The notes under the pieces: model-generated
Seen by the model: the letters and a program-made list of their open reading frames with translations, nothing else
Told to the model about the DNA's origin: nothing
Database searches by the model: none
Position numbers and translations under genes: made by a program
In this document: in pieces, positions 32,965-44,032 of the stretch
How positions within the stretch are numbered: position 1 is the stretch's first letter
Layout: every line of letters starts with the position of its first letter
Origin: Phlebopus portentosus
Lineage: Eukaryota; Basidiomycota; Agaricomycetes; Boletales; Boletinellaceae
Assembly: GCA_037892935.1 (NCBI GenBank)
Contig: JAYXKI010000010.1
Coordinates: forward strand, 1,612,001 to 1,676,000
Reading direction: 5' to 3'
Length of the DNA stretch: 64,000 nt

Positions 32965-35095
32965 GAAGCATACAAGATAGATAGATGAAGATAGCAATAT
33001 CGATATGCAAGAAGAACAGGAGACAACAGAAGACACTCCTATGCATGATATAGAGCCACTAGATATCAAAAGGCTCAGAACAACCAATCAACCAATCACC
33101 CTTATCAGAAAGGAAGAGCTTGCTGAAAAGCTAGAGCTAGACCTTAAATAAAATTAGTCACTAAGGTAGCAGAACCAAGTTTCACAGCTACTGAACAAAG
33201 TGAGTTCAGTATCATAGCAGTATTCATAGCAGAAGGCAGCTGCAGAAGAATTACTCAGCACAGAGAAACAAGATTGGCAAAAACTTCTACCAAAGCAAAT
33301 TGCAGACTATGCAGATATATTTGATCCAGATAGATCAAGGAGGTTACCTAAGCATACAAAATAGGATATAGCAACAAACCTTAAGGAAGGAGTACTATAC
33401 CAAAACTGAGGCCTATTATCAAGCTCACACAAGAAGAGCAGGCAGCACTCAATACCTATGTCTAAGAATTACTGGACAAAGGATGAATCAAAAAGGTTCA
33501 CTTATATGAACTATGTCTGGTAGCAGCATCAGTCTTCTTTGTTGAAAAGAAAGACAGAGGAGCATGAGCAGTAACTGATTACTGAGACATCAACAATGTG
33601 ACAATATCAGATCTATACCTAATACTGATTATGAGCATCCTACTAGAGAAACTGGAGAAAGGAAATTTTTTCTTTACACTCGACATGTGATTAGAATACA
33701 ATAATCTGAGAATTTAAGAAGGAGGTGAATGGAAGGCAGCATTCCGAGTTGGCAATGCAGTCTACAAGCCAAAGGTCATGATGTTTAGAATGAAGAACTC
33801 ACCTACAGTATTCCAATGATTCATGAACAACAACTTCAAATATTGACTCAGATCAGAAGAGGCACTAAACTACCTAGATGATCTCATTGGCCAAGTGCAA
33901 ACTGAAGAGGAAAAAAATCAAGAAATGTCATTTTCTCTAAATCTAACTTGACTATCTGAGATTTGTAGTAGGAACAAAAGGCATCCAAATTAGATCCTTA
34001 CAAACTCAAAGTGATACAAGAATAGCCAACACCAAAGACAAAATGACAGATTCAAAAGTTCCAAGGCTTTTGTAACTTCTACTAAAGATTTATCAGAAAC
34101 TATACTAATTTATATACACCTATTAGTGAACTCATCAAGAAGGATCACAAGTTTATTTGGACAGAAGCACAAGACAAAGCTTTTGGCATTCAAAACTAAA
34201 GTGGCATTGGCAATGCTAAAGCCAGACAAACTATATATATTAGAAACTGATGCATCTGATGTAGCAATTGGTGCAGTCTTACAATAAGAAGATGACCAAG
34301 GAGAACTGAGACCTTTAGGTTTCATGTCAAAAACACTATCAAGTACTTAACAAAATTATCCAATATATGATAAAGAGATACTAGCAATTATGGAAGCACT
34401 TGCATATTAGAGACACTTATTGGAAGGAATAAAGGAACTAATAACCATCTGAAGTGATCATGCAAACCTCCGATACTTTATGACAGCTCAGAATCTAACA
34501 AAACATCAAGTGAGATAGGCACTAGAGTTATTATGATATAACTTCAAGATTCTCCATTGTCTAGGCAAGAAGAATCAGGCAGATGCACTATCATGATGAG
34601 CTGATTATATGCCAGAGGACAAGAATAACTTAGGAGTTACCTTGCTACCACCTGATATGATCGAGCAGCAAACATTACAACAAACCAAGATCAATGGTCT
34701 ATATAGGCTAGAAATAGAAATAGTCACTATCACTGATCTAATTATTCGAACGATTAAGAGACATTACAATACCAAGGAGGCCAAGAAGGAAATATTAGCA
34801 ATTAAGAAGAGCAATAGCTACAGTTATAGGAATAGCTTGCACTACATAACCAATACATTATATATCTCACCATCTGCCAACCTAAAAGCATTGCTAATCT
34901 GAAGGCACTATGACTACAAGCTCACAGGCTACCCAGGAGCAGAAAAGACTATAGAATTTATAAAACGATCATACTATTGGCTAAAGATGGAAGAGATGAT
35001 CTAAGAATATATCTCATCCTGTGACATATGTCAACATGCAAAACTAATTTGACAGTTTCAAAATTTGTGGCTCCAACCGTTAAAGGCACCGCTGT
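32965..35095 (+). pseudogene. Gypsy RT, RNase H and integrase zinc finger, degenerate
   Basis: The translation shows the RT order of Ty3/gypsy elements: a DINNVTISDLY segment, GNFFFTLDM, EWKAAFRVGN and the catalytic YLDD (33,871-33,882). RNase H follows (ETDASDVAIGAVL, about 34,230-34,290), then the integrase HHCC finger region ending SSCDICQHAK (about 35,015-35,045). Stops are frequent and nearly all are TAG/TAA/TGA in Gln, Trp or Arg positions. The longest open piece is 97 codons at 34,609-34,902. The integrase frame is lost at about 35,095. Confidence 0.8.
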
Positions 35096-35613
35096 AGACT
35101 ATCAAACTCTCCTAGATAGGGACAAAGGCAGCAGTGATGTTCGACCACAGGGAGGCAATGTCAAAGGTGTCGAGAGGAAAAAGGGGAAGTCCTACCAGAT
35201 CTACAGACTACCTACAGACTTTCAGAAGTGACACTCAGCTCAAATGCACAAGGACCCAGGCGTCAGGTGGATCCGTCGCACCGTCGAATAACTTGCCGCA
35301 GTGATACCAATCTTGGCGGGGTCCGAAAGGATAAATAGAGACCACCGAGTCCAACTGAACTGGCAAAGAGGTTGAAGCAGCAGGCTGTGTGCAGCGGCGG
35401 CAGATAATCACACTAGTGCGATTCTGGCTGGTAGTCAGGGAGACAAGGTGGGAACAACACAGAGAAGGCAGAGGTGAGAGAGTGTCAACACCACTCGAAA
35501 GGGAAGTGGTGTCGGCAGTAGAACAACGTGGAGGCAGCGGAGGCATCGAGAAGTGGCAAACTGGATTCAGATGCAGGGGAGGCACTGGCGCCGGTGGTAG
35601 CAGCGGACACAAG

Positions 35614-36010
35614 AAGAGTAACAGCTGCGTCGAGACGTCAAGAAAGTATCACAAGTCTCCCAAACCAAATGGCGGTAAAGAATCCTGAGAGAGGATGGCG
35701 ATGCAGATAAAAGTCGAAAATCCCCGGAGTGATTACTAAAAGAGTGACGGCTACGTCAGGACGTTGAGGAAGAATCACAAATAGTTTAAACCGAGCAGCA
35801 GCAGAGAATTGCAAGGGGGGACACCAATGCAGATAAAAGTCGAAAATCCCAGAGTGATTATTAGAAGAGTGACAGCTGCATCAAGGTGTCGAGGAAGTAC
35901 CACAATTGGTTGATGCTGGACGGTGGCAAAGAAGCACGAAAAGCGGCCTCAGGCGCGGGGAGAAATCAAAAATCTCAGGAGTGATTACTAGAAGAGTGAC
36001 AGCTGCATAA
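35614..36010 (+). repeat. Tandem repeat, about 126 bp x 3
   Basis: The motif AAGAGTGACAGCTGC (with variants) starts at about 35,614, 35,740, 35,865 and 35,992, and is preceded in the later units by a GTCGAAAATCCC/GTGATTACT phrase. Units of 125-127 bp are about 75-80% alike by eye. A 126-bp period equals 42 codons, but stops interrupt the frames, so I do not call it coding. Confidence 0.7.
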
Positions 36011-36335
36011 AAGGGAGATGTCCAGGGCGGCAAGCAAGCTCAGCAACTTCTCTTACACTTCTAGGTGTGCAAGGTTGCTCAGCAGCAGATTCTGTCATGA
36101 CAGTGCCTACTCCTGCAAGATTGGGGCCACGCTGTCAGGACGGGATCGGCAGGGGCACATGACTGGGAATTTGCCCGATCCAGCTATCTGGTTCTCTGAA
36201 TATACTGGCTTCTTGAAGAGGGCTCTCTACTTGTAGTTGGTTTTTGGTAGCTGCATCTTAGAGTGTATATCTGCTGCTTTTTAGGATAGATACATGCTCT
36301 CTATATATACTATGAGTCCTTGATAAGAAATATCA

Positions 36336-36980
36336 CTAAGGCAGTGGGCAGTGAGGCATGACAGGCATGCTGCGTTGGTAGGGGCCGCCGCTGAGATGCG
36401 CTGCCAAGCTGCTAAGACCTAGGGGCACCCCAATTGGAACAGCAGATGCTGGTACATCGTGTCGAACATCGGGGCCATTCAGATCAGTCAGGGCGCGCTC
36501 TATGTAGATCTGAAATGCCAAGGGGTAGAATGAAACTAAAAAGAGGAATATGTGAATGGCCGCCAGGTGTGCTACTGTGCTCAGCGCACAATATGGGATG
36601 ATAAGAATATGAAACATTTAACAAAATGGACCTTAGATAGGTTACCAATTACCCAGCCGGTGCGGCAGTGGGCATACAGCTCCGCAATGGCATGATATAC
36701 ATCTGCCGCAGCATGTCCGGCTGCCGTGCAAGCATTTCCGAAGCCGAGAATCACCAGATTTGGCGGAACCATTCTTGGGAGAGGCTGGAGAAGGGGAACC
36801 AGGGTTTGGTCGAAGTGAGAATAGGGTAATCATAAGATAGAAGTAAAGGCATCGCTGCCGGTTCGTATGGTCAGCAGTGGTAGTGGCATGGGTGCTGTTC
36901 CTAGGCCGCCGAAGGTCTGGCGGCCACTGAGCAGGCTGTATTATAGGTAATAGCAGCGAAGGCTGGTTTGCTGACAATAG
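36336..36980 (-). pseudogene. Possible protein remnant, unrecognised
   Basis: Minus-strand frames of 63 and 93 codons (36,772-36,581; 36,617-36,336) are rich in Ala, Leu and Ile and start with MVPPNLVILGFGNACTAAGH. They could be two exons or frameshifted halves of one small protein, with a hydrophobic stretch typical of a membrane segment (IHIFLFLVSFYPLAF). I recognise no family. The call rests only on composition and on lying upstream or downstream of another decayed frame on the same strand. Confidence 0.25.
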
Positions 36981-37194
36981 TACACGGGTTGTCCTAGGTA
37001 TGGCATAGAGGAGTACAGCCCTTACAGGCCTGTGTCGCTGGACCAGTACAGGTTAGTGCAGCGCACTACATCTCCTTCTGACAAACTAAAAAAATGATTA
37101 AAAAAAATGCTGGGTAGTGTAGGGGAGGTTTTTAGGTGAAATTGAGCGGGAGTTGTGATGTAACTGGGTGGTATATCTGTGACTTGCACCTGGA

Positions 37195-38217
37195 TCAGTC
37201 TTTGGTTGTGAGATCAATTATTGGCAGATCGTGGATTGGTGCAGCGGCATGTAGTGGAGGGTTGGCTCTGTCCGCCGCATCTTGTTAAGGTATGTTGTTG
37301 AGGTATGGGTGATGTTCAATAGATTTCTGAAGCTCGGCAAGATGCTCTTCGATGTCCTGGGCAGCTGCAATTGCTGAGAGCGAATACTATTGTGCTTGAA
37401 GTATAATGGCGATGATGTTGGCAGTGCAGTCGTGTATATCATCATCACTGCACTTGTCGAAGAGGCATAAGACTTAGATTATGGCATTGTGGGATAGTTC
37501 TGAGGCAGCATTGGAGTAAATGATGGCGTTTTTGAGTGCAATAGGCCCTTCTCTGAGGATGGCAAGGGGGGCATTGGGTAGTACGCCATCGCCAAGAGGC
37601 ACACTGAGAATTATGGGGATAGTAGTGAGGGTGCCGCTGATGCGGAGCATTTCTCAGATGCAGCAGATGAGTGTTGCTTTGTTGGCAGGTGTCAGTTGGT
37701 GTCTGGCAAAAAGATCGGGAATGATTTGAAGCATCACAGGGACGTGTCTGGCAGGGAACAGCATCACTGCAGGAAATGTGTCGGCAAGGAGGTCGCAAAA
37801 TGATCCCCAGTTTCCGCCGGCAAGGCGTGAGTCTTGACAGAGGAGTTGTTGTGCGTCTGGCGAGGCCCAAATGTACAGCAGGAAGATTAGAGTCACTGTG
37901 TCAGGGCAGGGATGATGGAAACTGCGAAGGGCAGCGATGAGAATATTTGGAAAAGTGGTGTAATCAGGGTGCTATGGGTAAAGGAGCATGGGGTGTCCGG
38001 GAAGTGTGATTAACTGGGCGAAATTGAAATTTAACAGGGGTTGGGCATGGCAGAGGAAGTGGACTGGGTGCGGGACTTGCAGTAGTGGTGTCGCCGGTGC
38101 AAATGAAAATGCTTTGGCGAGGCTGGGAAATAGTTGAGGCATGTTGGAAGGGGCGCCGATGGTATTCGTAATCTGTAGGGTAGATGTTTTTGGGGCGGCA
38201 AGTGGGTCGCCGACCAC
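37195..38217 (-). pseudogene. Ghost reading frame of about 340 codons, unknown protein
   Basis: Read on the minus strand in one constant frame from 38,217 to a TGA at 37,197-37,195, the translation is protein-like throughout (for example ANKATLICCI, PIILSVPLGDGVLPNAPLA, AAAQDIEEHLAELQKSIEH). It is broken by only five internal stops: TAG 37,974, TGA 37,656, and TAA, TAG and TAA further on. Every stop is convertible to Gln or Arg by one T to C change, and there are no frameshifts. Its helical, Leu-rich character suggests a helical-repeat fold, but that is a guess. The frame may extend upstream to about 38,340 through two more such stops. Confidence 0.5.
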
Positions 38218-38261
38218 TTTATATATTTTTGGCGAGTGTTTTCAGGGTTGGCCGAAGGCCG

Positions 38262-38478
38262 AAGTAGTGTTCTAATGGAAGGGGGCCTAGGTGAAGGTGT
38301 TTCGTGTAGGCAGATCGTCAGTGGGACGAGTAAGTGGGATGGGAGGCTAGCGGCGAGGCTGGTTCGCTAGTAGTTCGGGTATGGTGGCCTGTAGAGGCAT
38401 GGGGCGAAGCAATCTTTGAATGAAAGAGGGCCTGAGTGAAGGAATTTTGTATAGGCAGGGCATCGGTGGGACGAGCTT
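38262..38478. repeat. Diverged direct repeat, about 75 bp, spacing about 140 bp
   Basis: The segment beginning CCGAAGTAGTGTTCTAATGG (38,262) recurs as GCGAAGCAATCTTTGAATGA (about 38,403). Both run on through GGCCT...GTGAAGG, a GTAGGCAG-like phrase and GTGGGACGAG. It lies at the 5' side of the ghost reading frame. No function is apparent. Confidence 0.5.
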
Positions 38479-38790
38479 TGATTTAGAAGAGAGTTTGGAA
38501 GTAAAGTTTAAATGGTTAATCATAGAAGGTGTTGTCATATCATGATCTTGATCTGGTACCAGATATGGATACAATGACCTTGTAGTCAGGGGTAGTGGTG
38601 CATCAGAAATACAACTTGGTGGGTCTTTGGCGGTCCGGAAACCAGTCGGAGATACCTGGCAATTAGCTAGGGCAGTTTAGGTAGTAGCATATAGGTTGGG
38701 AATTTGTTAATGGGTGTGAGTAAGGCTAGGGTAAGGTGCGCAGCAGTATTGGATGATCGGCAGGGGGGATCAGCGTAGAATGTTGTATTG

Positions 38791-38990
38791 GCCAGGAGGA
38801 TATCATGTTCATGATCTATCAGTATCCAAGCAAGATCTACCAGCCAGACAACATACTCACTATCACAGAGCAAGATAAAGAATTTGGTTCATCAGATGAA
38901 ACCGATTCAGACGATTCAGATGAGGTTAGCAAACCACCACCTACGCCGATGAACTCACAGGAAATGATACCTGAGAGCAAAGAACTATGA
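38791..38990 (+). pseudogene. C-terminal end of the gypsy extra frame, copy 2
   Basis: The frame reads IYQYPSKIYQPDNILTITEQ, then an acidic FGSSDETDSDDSDE tract and PPPTPM, ending ESKEL at TGA 38,988-38,990. It aligns codon for codon with minus-strand 1,770-1,621 of copy 1, confirming that this region of the element was coding. The upstream 90% of the frame is replaced by the 3.7-kb insertion. Confidence 0.65.
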
Positions 38991-40017
38991 TTTATGCAAG
39001 CTTTTCATTATTCTTTTATACAACCCCTTTCCCATATCACGACCTGACATGGTCAATTATGCATTCTATTCTTTCTATGGTGTCTATGGTCATATCCAAC
39101 TAAATTATGCCTTTATGCAACCATCATTTCCGACTTGCTATAGTATTTATTCACCATATTCACTGAAATGCCAAGTTGTGAATAAGTTGATGGGCAGTTT
39201 AAGCCTACTTGGTTTGACCAACTATCAACTGTTGCACTTCTTGTGCATCCCAGTGATACATGGCATATTATGCACCTTTTCTTATCTTCTATGCAGAGGA
39301 AGAGGAGCTAATAGGCACTCCGACTCTATTCTACTTTTCGAAAAACCCCTTTGGAGGCGGGCGAACCATAGATGAACATATTGCTGTGTACAGGGTTGGT
39401 TGAATATCACCCCTTGCCCAGTCAATACACCAGGCAAGCCACTTCCAAAGCAACAGAAAACTCATTCAGTAACGACTTTATGACTTTTTCTTTCTTATCA
39501 CTTTCAATTGCATCATAATCTTTTACATGATGCATATTTCACATTTCACATTCACATCCCTTCCCACCACCCTTTACAAATCAATGACTTCCCAAACACC
39601 CTTCTCACAACTTTCCTGCGCTGAAATACCCACTTTATCGACGCTGAACTCGAAGGCGCATCAGGGTCAGGGAATATGCAGTTGACGCGCTGCTGAATTT
39701 CTGCAGTCCTCTCATTAGGAACCAATTGCATCTCATAATTGTTCTCCTATAGGACTATTAGCAGCTGCAACCTGCAAACAGAGGCAAGAGAACTCACCTC
39801 ATTACACCTCCTGTGATCTAGAATCTAAAGATTCACGCCAAAAATTGTGACAAGAGTGATGAAAACAATGCAGACAGCGGCAACTTTGGACATAACTGGG
39901 CAGTGATGATGATGGTTTGATAGCAACATCAACTATCACTAAGCAACTCCTTTAACTGAGCTTTCTCATGGATTAGGATGAACATTTCTCCAAAAGTTCA
40001 TCTTAGGAGGGGGGTAG
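38991..40017 (+). other. 3' noncoding region of gypsy copy 2
   Basis: Aligns in reverse with 492-1,620 of copy 1. It ends in a purine tract (AGGAGGGGGGTAG, about 40,005-40,017) directly before the LTR. No gene is seen. Confidence 0.65.
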
Positions 40018-40507
40018 TGAAAGGATCTGCTCAAAAACTCGCATCAAGATCAACACGATCAGCAGATCAACAGGATCAGCATTCCAAACGCAACTAGTAA
40101 CAGTCTAGCAGTCACTAGAGCCAAACTACTGTTAATGTGACTAAGGCAACAGTTACGGGCATCAACAGCAATATATGGGTGCCTGAGAAGCATGCCACAA
40201 GTACATAACCCCGCAGACTACTTAACACCGCCGACCAGTAATTACCACCGCTGATTTACTACTGCTGACCATCACCTTAATACCGCCGACCAAACTCTCG
40301 ATCCGACCCAATCAAAAGAAGTCAAGAAGCAATCAGAACTACTAGAAGCCCGAGAAGTCTAGAACGCAACTACCAAAGCCTAATGCCTAAAGTCTAAAGG
40401 CTAATCTGATCCCAATGGAGACATTACTGGCATTCTAGCACTGTCAGACTTGTGCCTGAGTGTACATGGTCCTTTATGAGATATACTTCACAGTATGTCA
40501 TGCTACA
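40018..40507 (+). repeat. 3' LTR of gypsy copy 2
   Basis: 490 bp from TGAAAGGATCTGC to GCTACA. It matches the solo LTR 41,975-42,437 over its full length and 183-491 over part. It keeps more C/G than the other two, so it is the least decayed LTR of this family here. Confidence 0.75.
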
Positions 40508-41974
40508 AGTGAAACACATAACTGCTAAATCAAAGTCCAACATCACATGCAAGAAGCATTACATGCCAATCCACCAAATCCTATAATACCCAAGCGACAT
40601 GAGGAACTCATTGTTACAACTCGAACCCCTCGAGCTGCAGACCCGATAACTTGGAGGATACTAGGATGGTACAAGCCAGAGCTGCATAACTCATGTCCAG
40701 CCTCTACAGTACAAGCGAACCTTTATTTACCAAGGAATGCAAACCTGGACACCAAGTAACTACAACTGATACTCCAACGAAGGATATGGCAATACATTCG
40801 CGATGTTAGACTCCTAGGCAAAGCATGGCTAGTCACTCAAACATAACTGCATCCCCCAGCAGAACTCATACAGTTCATGGTATGCATTGGACTATACTCT
40901 ACACCAACCCGACATCTCAATACTGATGTGCGAGTTGTGCTTATACCCTTCGGACCACAAGACGAACAGTGAAGAGTTACATATCAAGCTGCCTACATTG
41001 CACCAAGAGCTACAATCCTACCTGGTGATAGAATCAACGTCATAGTGGAGTACTGACAGTGGAGCTTTTCATACTAGAGCAGCACCTCTATTATCTCAGT
41101 CAGCAACTCTACAGAATTTCGTCATAGTGGAGATATATTGGAGCAAAGTGGCATTTGGTGGAGCAGAATAACGAAGGAAGTGATGTAATGGTGGAGCAAG
41201 GTGGAGCATGGTGGAGTAAAGTGGAGAGAAGATGAGTAAGAAATAGGATAGAAAATAGATTATCTAGAAAGCATAAATAGCATTAGAAGTAGGCCCTCTT
41301 TCCCCCATCTTTCGATCCTCTTAACACATAGTGACAGTGTCTTAACACACTGGTGATAGTGTCCTAACACGACTCACTATGTGCTTTGTACTACTATGCC
41401 TCTTGGAAATCCCAATCTGCTCTTACTCTACCTTGTCTCTGAAAGCATCCCTTATCAGGACTGCAACTAGGAAGAATAGTAAGAGGACCGCGTGGTACAG
41501 CTAAACGTGAGTAGATAGATCACCTCTGCACAACATACCGCTGCTTAGACAAAAGGATCAAAACCGGTGTAACCCCGGACCTACACCTCTAACATTACTA
41601 GAACCTTCTATCATCTTCCACAATGTTCACTAATCATTCCACTCTCTTCATCATGTGATTCCTTAATAGAGTAGACCTCTCCCACAATTGTCATGTATAT
41701 AAGTAGATAGTTTGACTTCTTGTTCCTCCGTCTAACTTTTCTACTTACCTTCACATTGACTTAGGTATCTACTCTATCTTTGTATTATTTAGCTGTGAAT
41801 TTCTACTTACCTTCATGTTGACTTAGTGTCCAAGATCAGCCCTAGATTTAACTCAGAGTTAGTTATGTCTCACTCGCCTATATTTCAGTCTTTATGTTAA
41901 TCTGCCTCGGCATCTGTATAGATGTCATCTATCTAACAGATATTAAAATTCAATCTGTAGTCATGTATCTTGCT
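40508..41974. other. Degenerate repeat-like DNA, unclassified
   Basis: 1.47 kb with no intact gene. Around 40,547-41,060 the plus strand has a weak coding look (an open 70 codons, then PFGPQDE...PGDRINVIVEY after several stops), possibly a ruined transposon protein. At about 41,040-41,230 GTGGAG recurs many times. At about 41,330-41,370 ...AGTGTCTTAACACA recurs as ...AGTGTCCTAACACG. Near 41,745-41,830 a CTACTTACCTTCA...TTGACTTAG phrase occurs twice. The termini of any element are not evident. Confidence 0.35.
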
Positions 41975-42437
41975 TGTAGTATAATATACCATAAAGTATA
42001 TCTTATAAAGGACTATGTATATTTGAGCACAAGTTTAACAGTGCTGAAATGCCAGTGATATCTCCATTGAGCTCAAATTAGCCTTTAGACTTTAATTGTT
42101 AGGTGTTAGGCTTTAGTAATTGCATTCTAAACTTTTTGGGCTTCTAGTAGTTTTAATCGCTTCTTGACTTCTTTTGATCAGGTTTGATCAGATGCTTAGT
42201 TAGTAGTGTTAAGATGATAATTAGCAGTGTTAAGTAGTCCATAGGGTTACATACTTGTTGCATACTTCTTAGACACTCATGAATTGCTGTTGATACTGGT
42301 GACTATTGCCTTGATTGCATGAACATTAGTTTAGTTGCATGATTGCTAGACCTATTACTAGTTGTATTTGAAATGCTGATCCTGTTGATCTGCTAATTGT
42401 ATTGGTCTTGATATGAGTTTTTGAGCAGATTCTTTTA
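41975..42437 (-). repeat. Solo gypsy LTR with 4-bp target duplication
   Basis: 463 bp homologous to 40,018-40,507 on the opposite strand. It is flanked by TGCT on both sides (41,971-41,974 and 42,438-42,441). No internal gypsy sequence adjoins it, so it is a solo LTR left by LTR-LTR recombination. Its outer TG is mutated to TA. Confidence 0.75.
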
Positions 42438-42783
42438 TGCTTTGACTTCTCCTACTTGCTTCTTTGCTTCTTTCCCTACTAAAATCCCACTCTCACATAT
42501 ATCCAGCAGCCTTTAATCTCAAATCTTTTCATTCCCTTCAAAACTGCTTCAGAACCTATCTCTTCACTTTAAAATCACTCTAGACATCACCCAAAGTCTC
42601 CCTCTTTCAATCTCTTCATCTTGACCTTATAAAACAGCCCCAGCAGAACTGTGACACTCACACTCCTCTGCTAACAGACTATTCACAGGAGTTTCAATGG
42701 TCTTCAATGTTCAGGATAGTCTTTGAAAGGTGCATTGATAATAGCAGGTGACAAGTGACTAGAGCTCAAGGCTCATAATCTGT
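42438..42783. other. Unclassified spacer with a copia primer-site remnant
   Basis: 346 bp without a gene. Near its right end (about 42,755-42,782) CTAGAGCTCAAGGCTCATAA followed by TCTGTTA is the inverted copia primer-binding site plus LTR tip, with one C to T change. This marks a further copia fragment truncated by the foldback element that begins next. Confidence 0.5.
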
Positions 42784-43860
42784 TATAGCTAGTTGTAAAA
42801 TTGTTGGCAATCATGTGATTTCACCACTTTTCATGTCACAAGTGCCTCAAAACACAGATAAAATCATATCTCACCCAAAACTCAATGCTTTCATATCATC
42901 TAAGCTGCTAAATTCATATTTTCAAAAGGGCTTTCATTTAGAAATAAAGATTGAGAGAATAGGTAAAAATGTGACCCTAAAATGGTAAAAATATTATTTT
43001 TTGCCTCTTCCTTACATGTGCATTTTTTTCTGTGATCCCTGCTGGTCCAGCACCTCCTCAAAGCTGTCCAAAATAATAAAATGATTATACTATGAATTTA
43101 CAGTCTAAATTTGAGTTGAATTGTGTACCAGAATGTACTGTTTTGAGACATGCCTGAATCACTTAAAACTCATCATTCCCTCTAGCCTCCTAAGCTCCAG
43201 AAAATTTTCTTACAGGTCAGATTCATGCATGTAAATTCACTATAAATTAAATACATGAGCTTTGAGCACCACCTGTTGCTGTAGGATCCATTGGGGAGCT
43301 GTGCTAAACAAGTGATTCTGGTTGTATGTACTGTTCTAGATAGTATCTTCTCAGCTCACCAGTGCAAGCTGAGGCCCTAGCTAATACATAAACCTAGTCT
43401 ATTACATCTGAAATGAATTTATCTAACCTGTAAGAATTTTTTCTGGTGCTTGGGAGGTTAGGAGGAAATGATAAGTTTTGAGTGATTCAGACATGCCTCA
43501 AAGCAGTACATTCTGGTATACAATTCAACTCAAATTCAGACTGTAAATTTATAGTATTATCATTTTATCATTTTAGACAGCTTTGGGGAGGTGCTGGACT
43601 AGCAGGGAGTATAGAAAAAAATGCACATGTAAAGAAGAGGCAAAAACAATATTTTCACCATTTTGGAGTCAATTTTTACTCTATTTTCTCAATTTTTGTT
43701 TCTAAATGAAAGCCCTTTTGAAAATATGAATTTAGCAACTTAGATGATGTGAAACTATTGAGTTTTGGGTGAGATATGATTTTATCTGTGTTTTGAGGCA
43801 CTTGTGATATGAAAAGTGGTGAAATCACATGATTGCCAACAATTTTGCAACTAGCTGTAA
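42784..43860. mobile_element. Foldback element 1: 1.08 kb with about 433-bp inverted arms
   Basis: The left arm 42,784-43,216 and right arm 43,427-43,860 are reverse complements with scattered mismatches, around a 210-bp centre. The outer end reads AGCTAGTTGTAAAATTGTTG and is repeated inverted at 43,835-43,857. The inner arm edge is CTTACAGG/CCTGTAAG. The arms have no coding capacity. The transcript would be one long hairpin RNA. The terminal sequence recurs at 155-181, so this is a family. Confidence 0.8.
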
Positions 43861-44032
43861 GACTATATGGAATCTCAGCATAATTGTAGGAACAAAGTTT
43901 ATTTTATTTAGTACCTGTATGAAATCTATGTACAGCCAACAATGAGTCTTAGAATAAAAAGGAGCAGACAACAATACCTACCTCAGCATATGTAGGAACA
44001 AAGCTAAGGTGGCAAGTGTCAAGAAACTACAA
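43861..44032. other. Spacer between foldback elements
   Basis: 172 bp, AT-rich, no gene. The phrases CTCAGCATA...GTAGGAACAAAG occur twice (about 43,875 and 43,982), a short direct repeat about 107 bp apart. Confidence 0.4.

Larger units (their letters stand above)
35096..38790. other. 3.7-kb GC-richer insertion in gypsy copy 2
   Basis: It has no match to gypsy copy 1 and replaces the integrase core to extra-frame segment. It contains a 126-bp tandem repeat (35,614-36,010), weak minus-strand open frames at 36,336-36,980, a ghost reading frame (37,195-38,217, minus), and a direct repeat near 38,262-38,478. No transposase, terminal repeat or target duplication was recognised at its edges, so whether it is an insertion or a rearrangement product is open. 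Confidence 0.5.
32965..40507 (+). mobile_element. Degenerate Ty3/gypsy chromovirus, copy 2
   Basis: Plus-strand copy of the family at 183-8,395. It enters at the end of the protease/start of RT (the Gag side was lost at the copia boundary), continues through RT, RNase H and the integrase zinc finger to about 35,095, is interrupted by 3.7 kb of unrelated DNA, then resumes at about 38,791 in the extra 3' frame and runs through the 3' noncoding region to the LTR at 40,018-40,507. Integrase core, chromodomain and most of the extra frame are missing. Confidence 0.85.

Noticed and set aside
36018..36236. 72-codon plus-strand frame at the end of the 126-bp tandem repeats as a gene
   Set aside because: No homology was recognised and no flanking exon or conserved second copy exists. 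It is probably a chance open frame.
40547..40759. 70-codon open frame as a gene
   Set aside because: It continues only through stops, has no recognisable motif and sits in degenerate repeat DNA. It is described as part of that block only.
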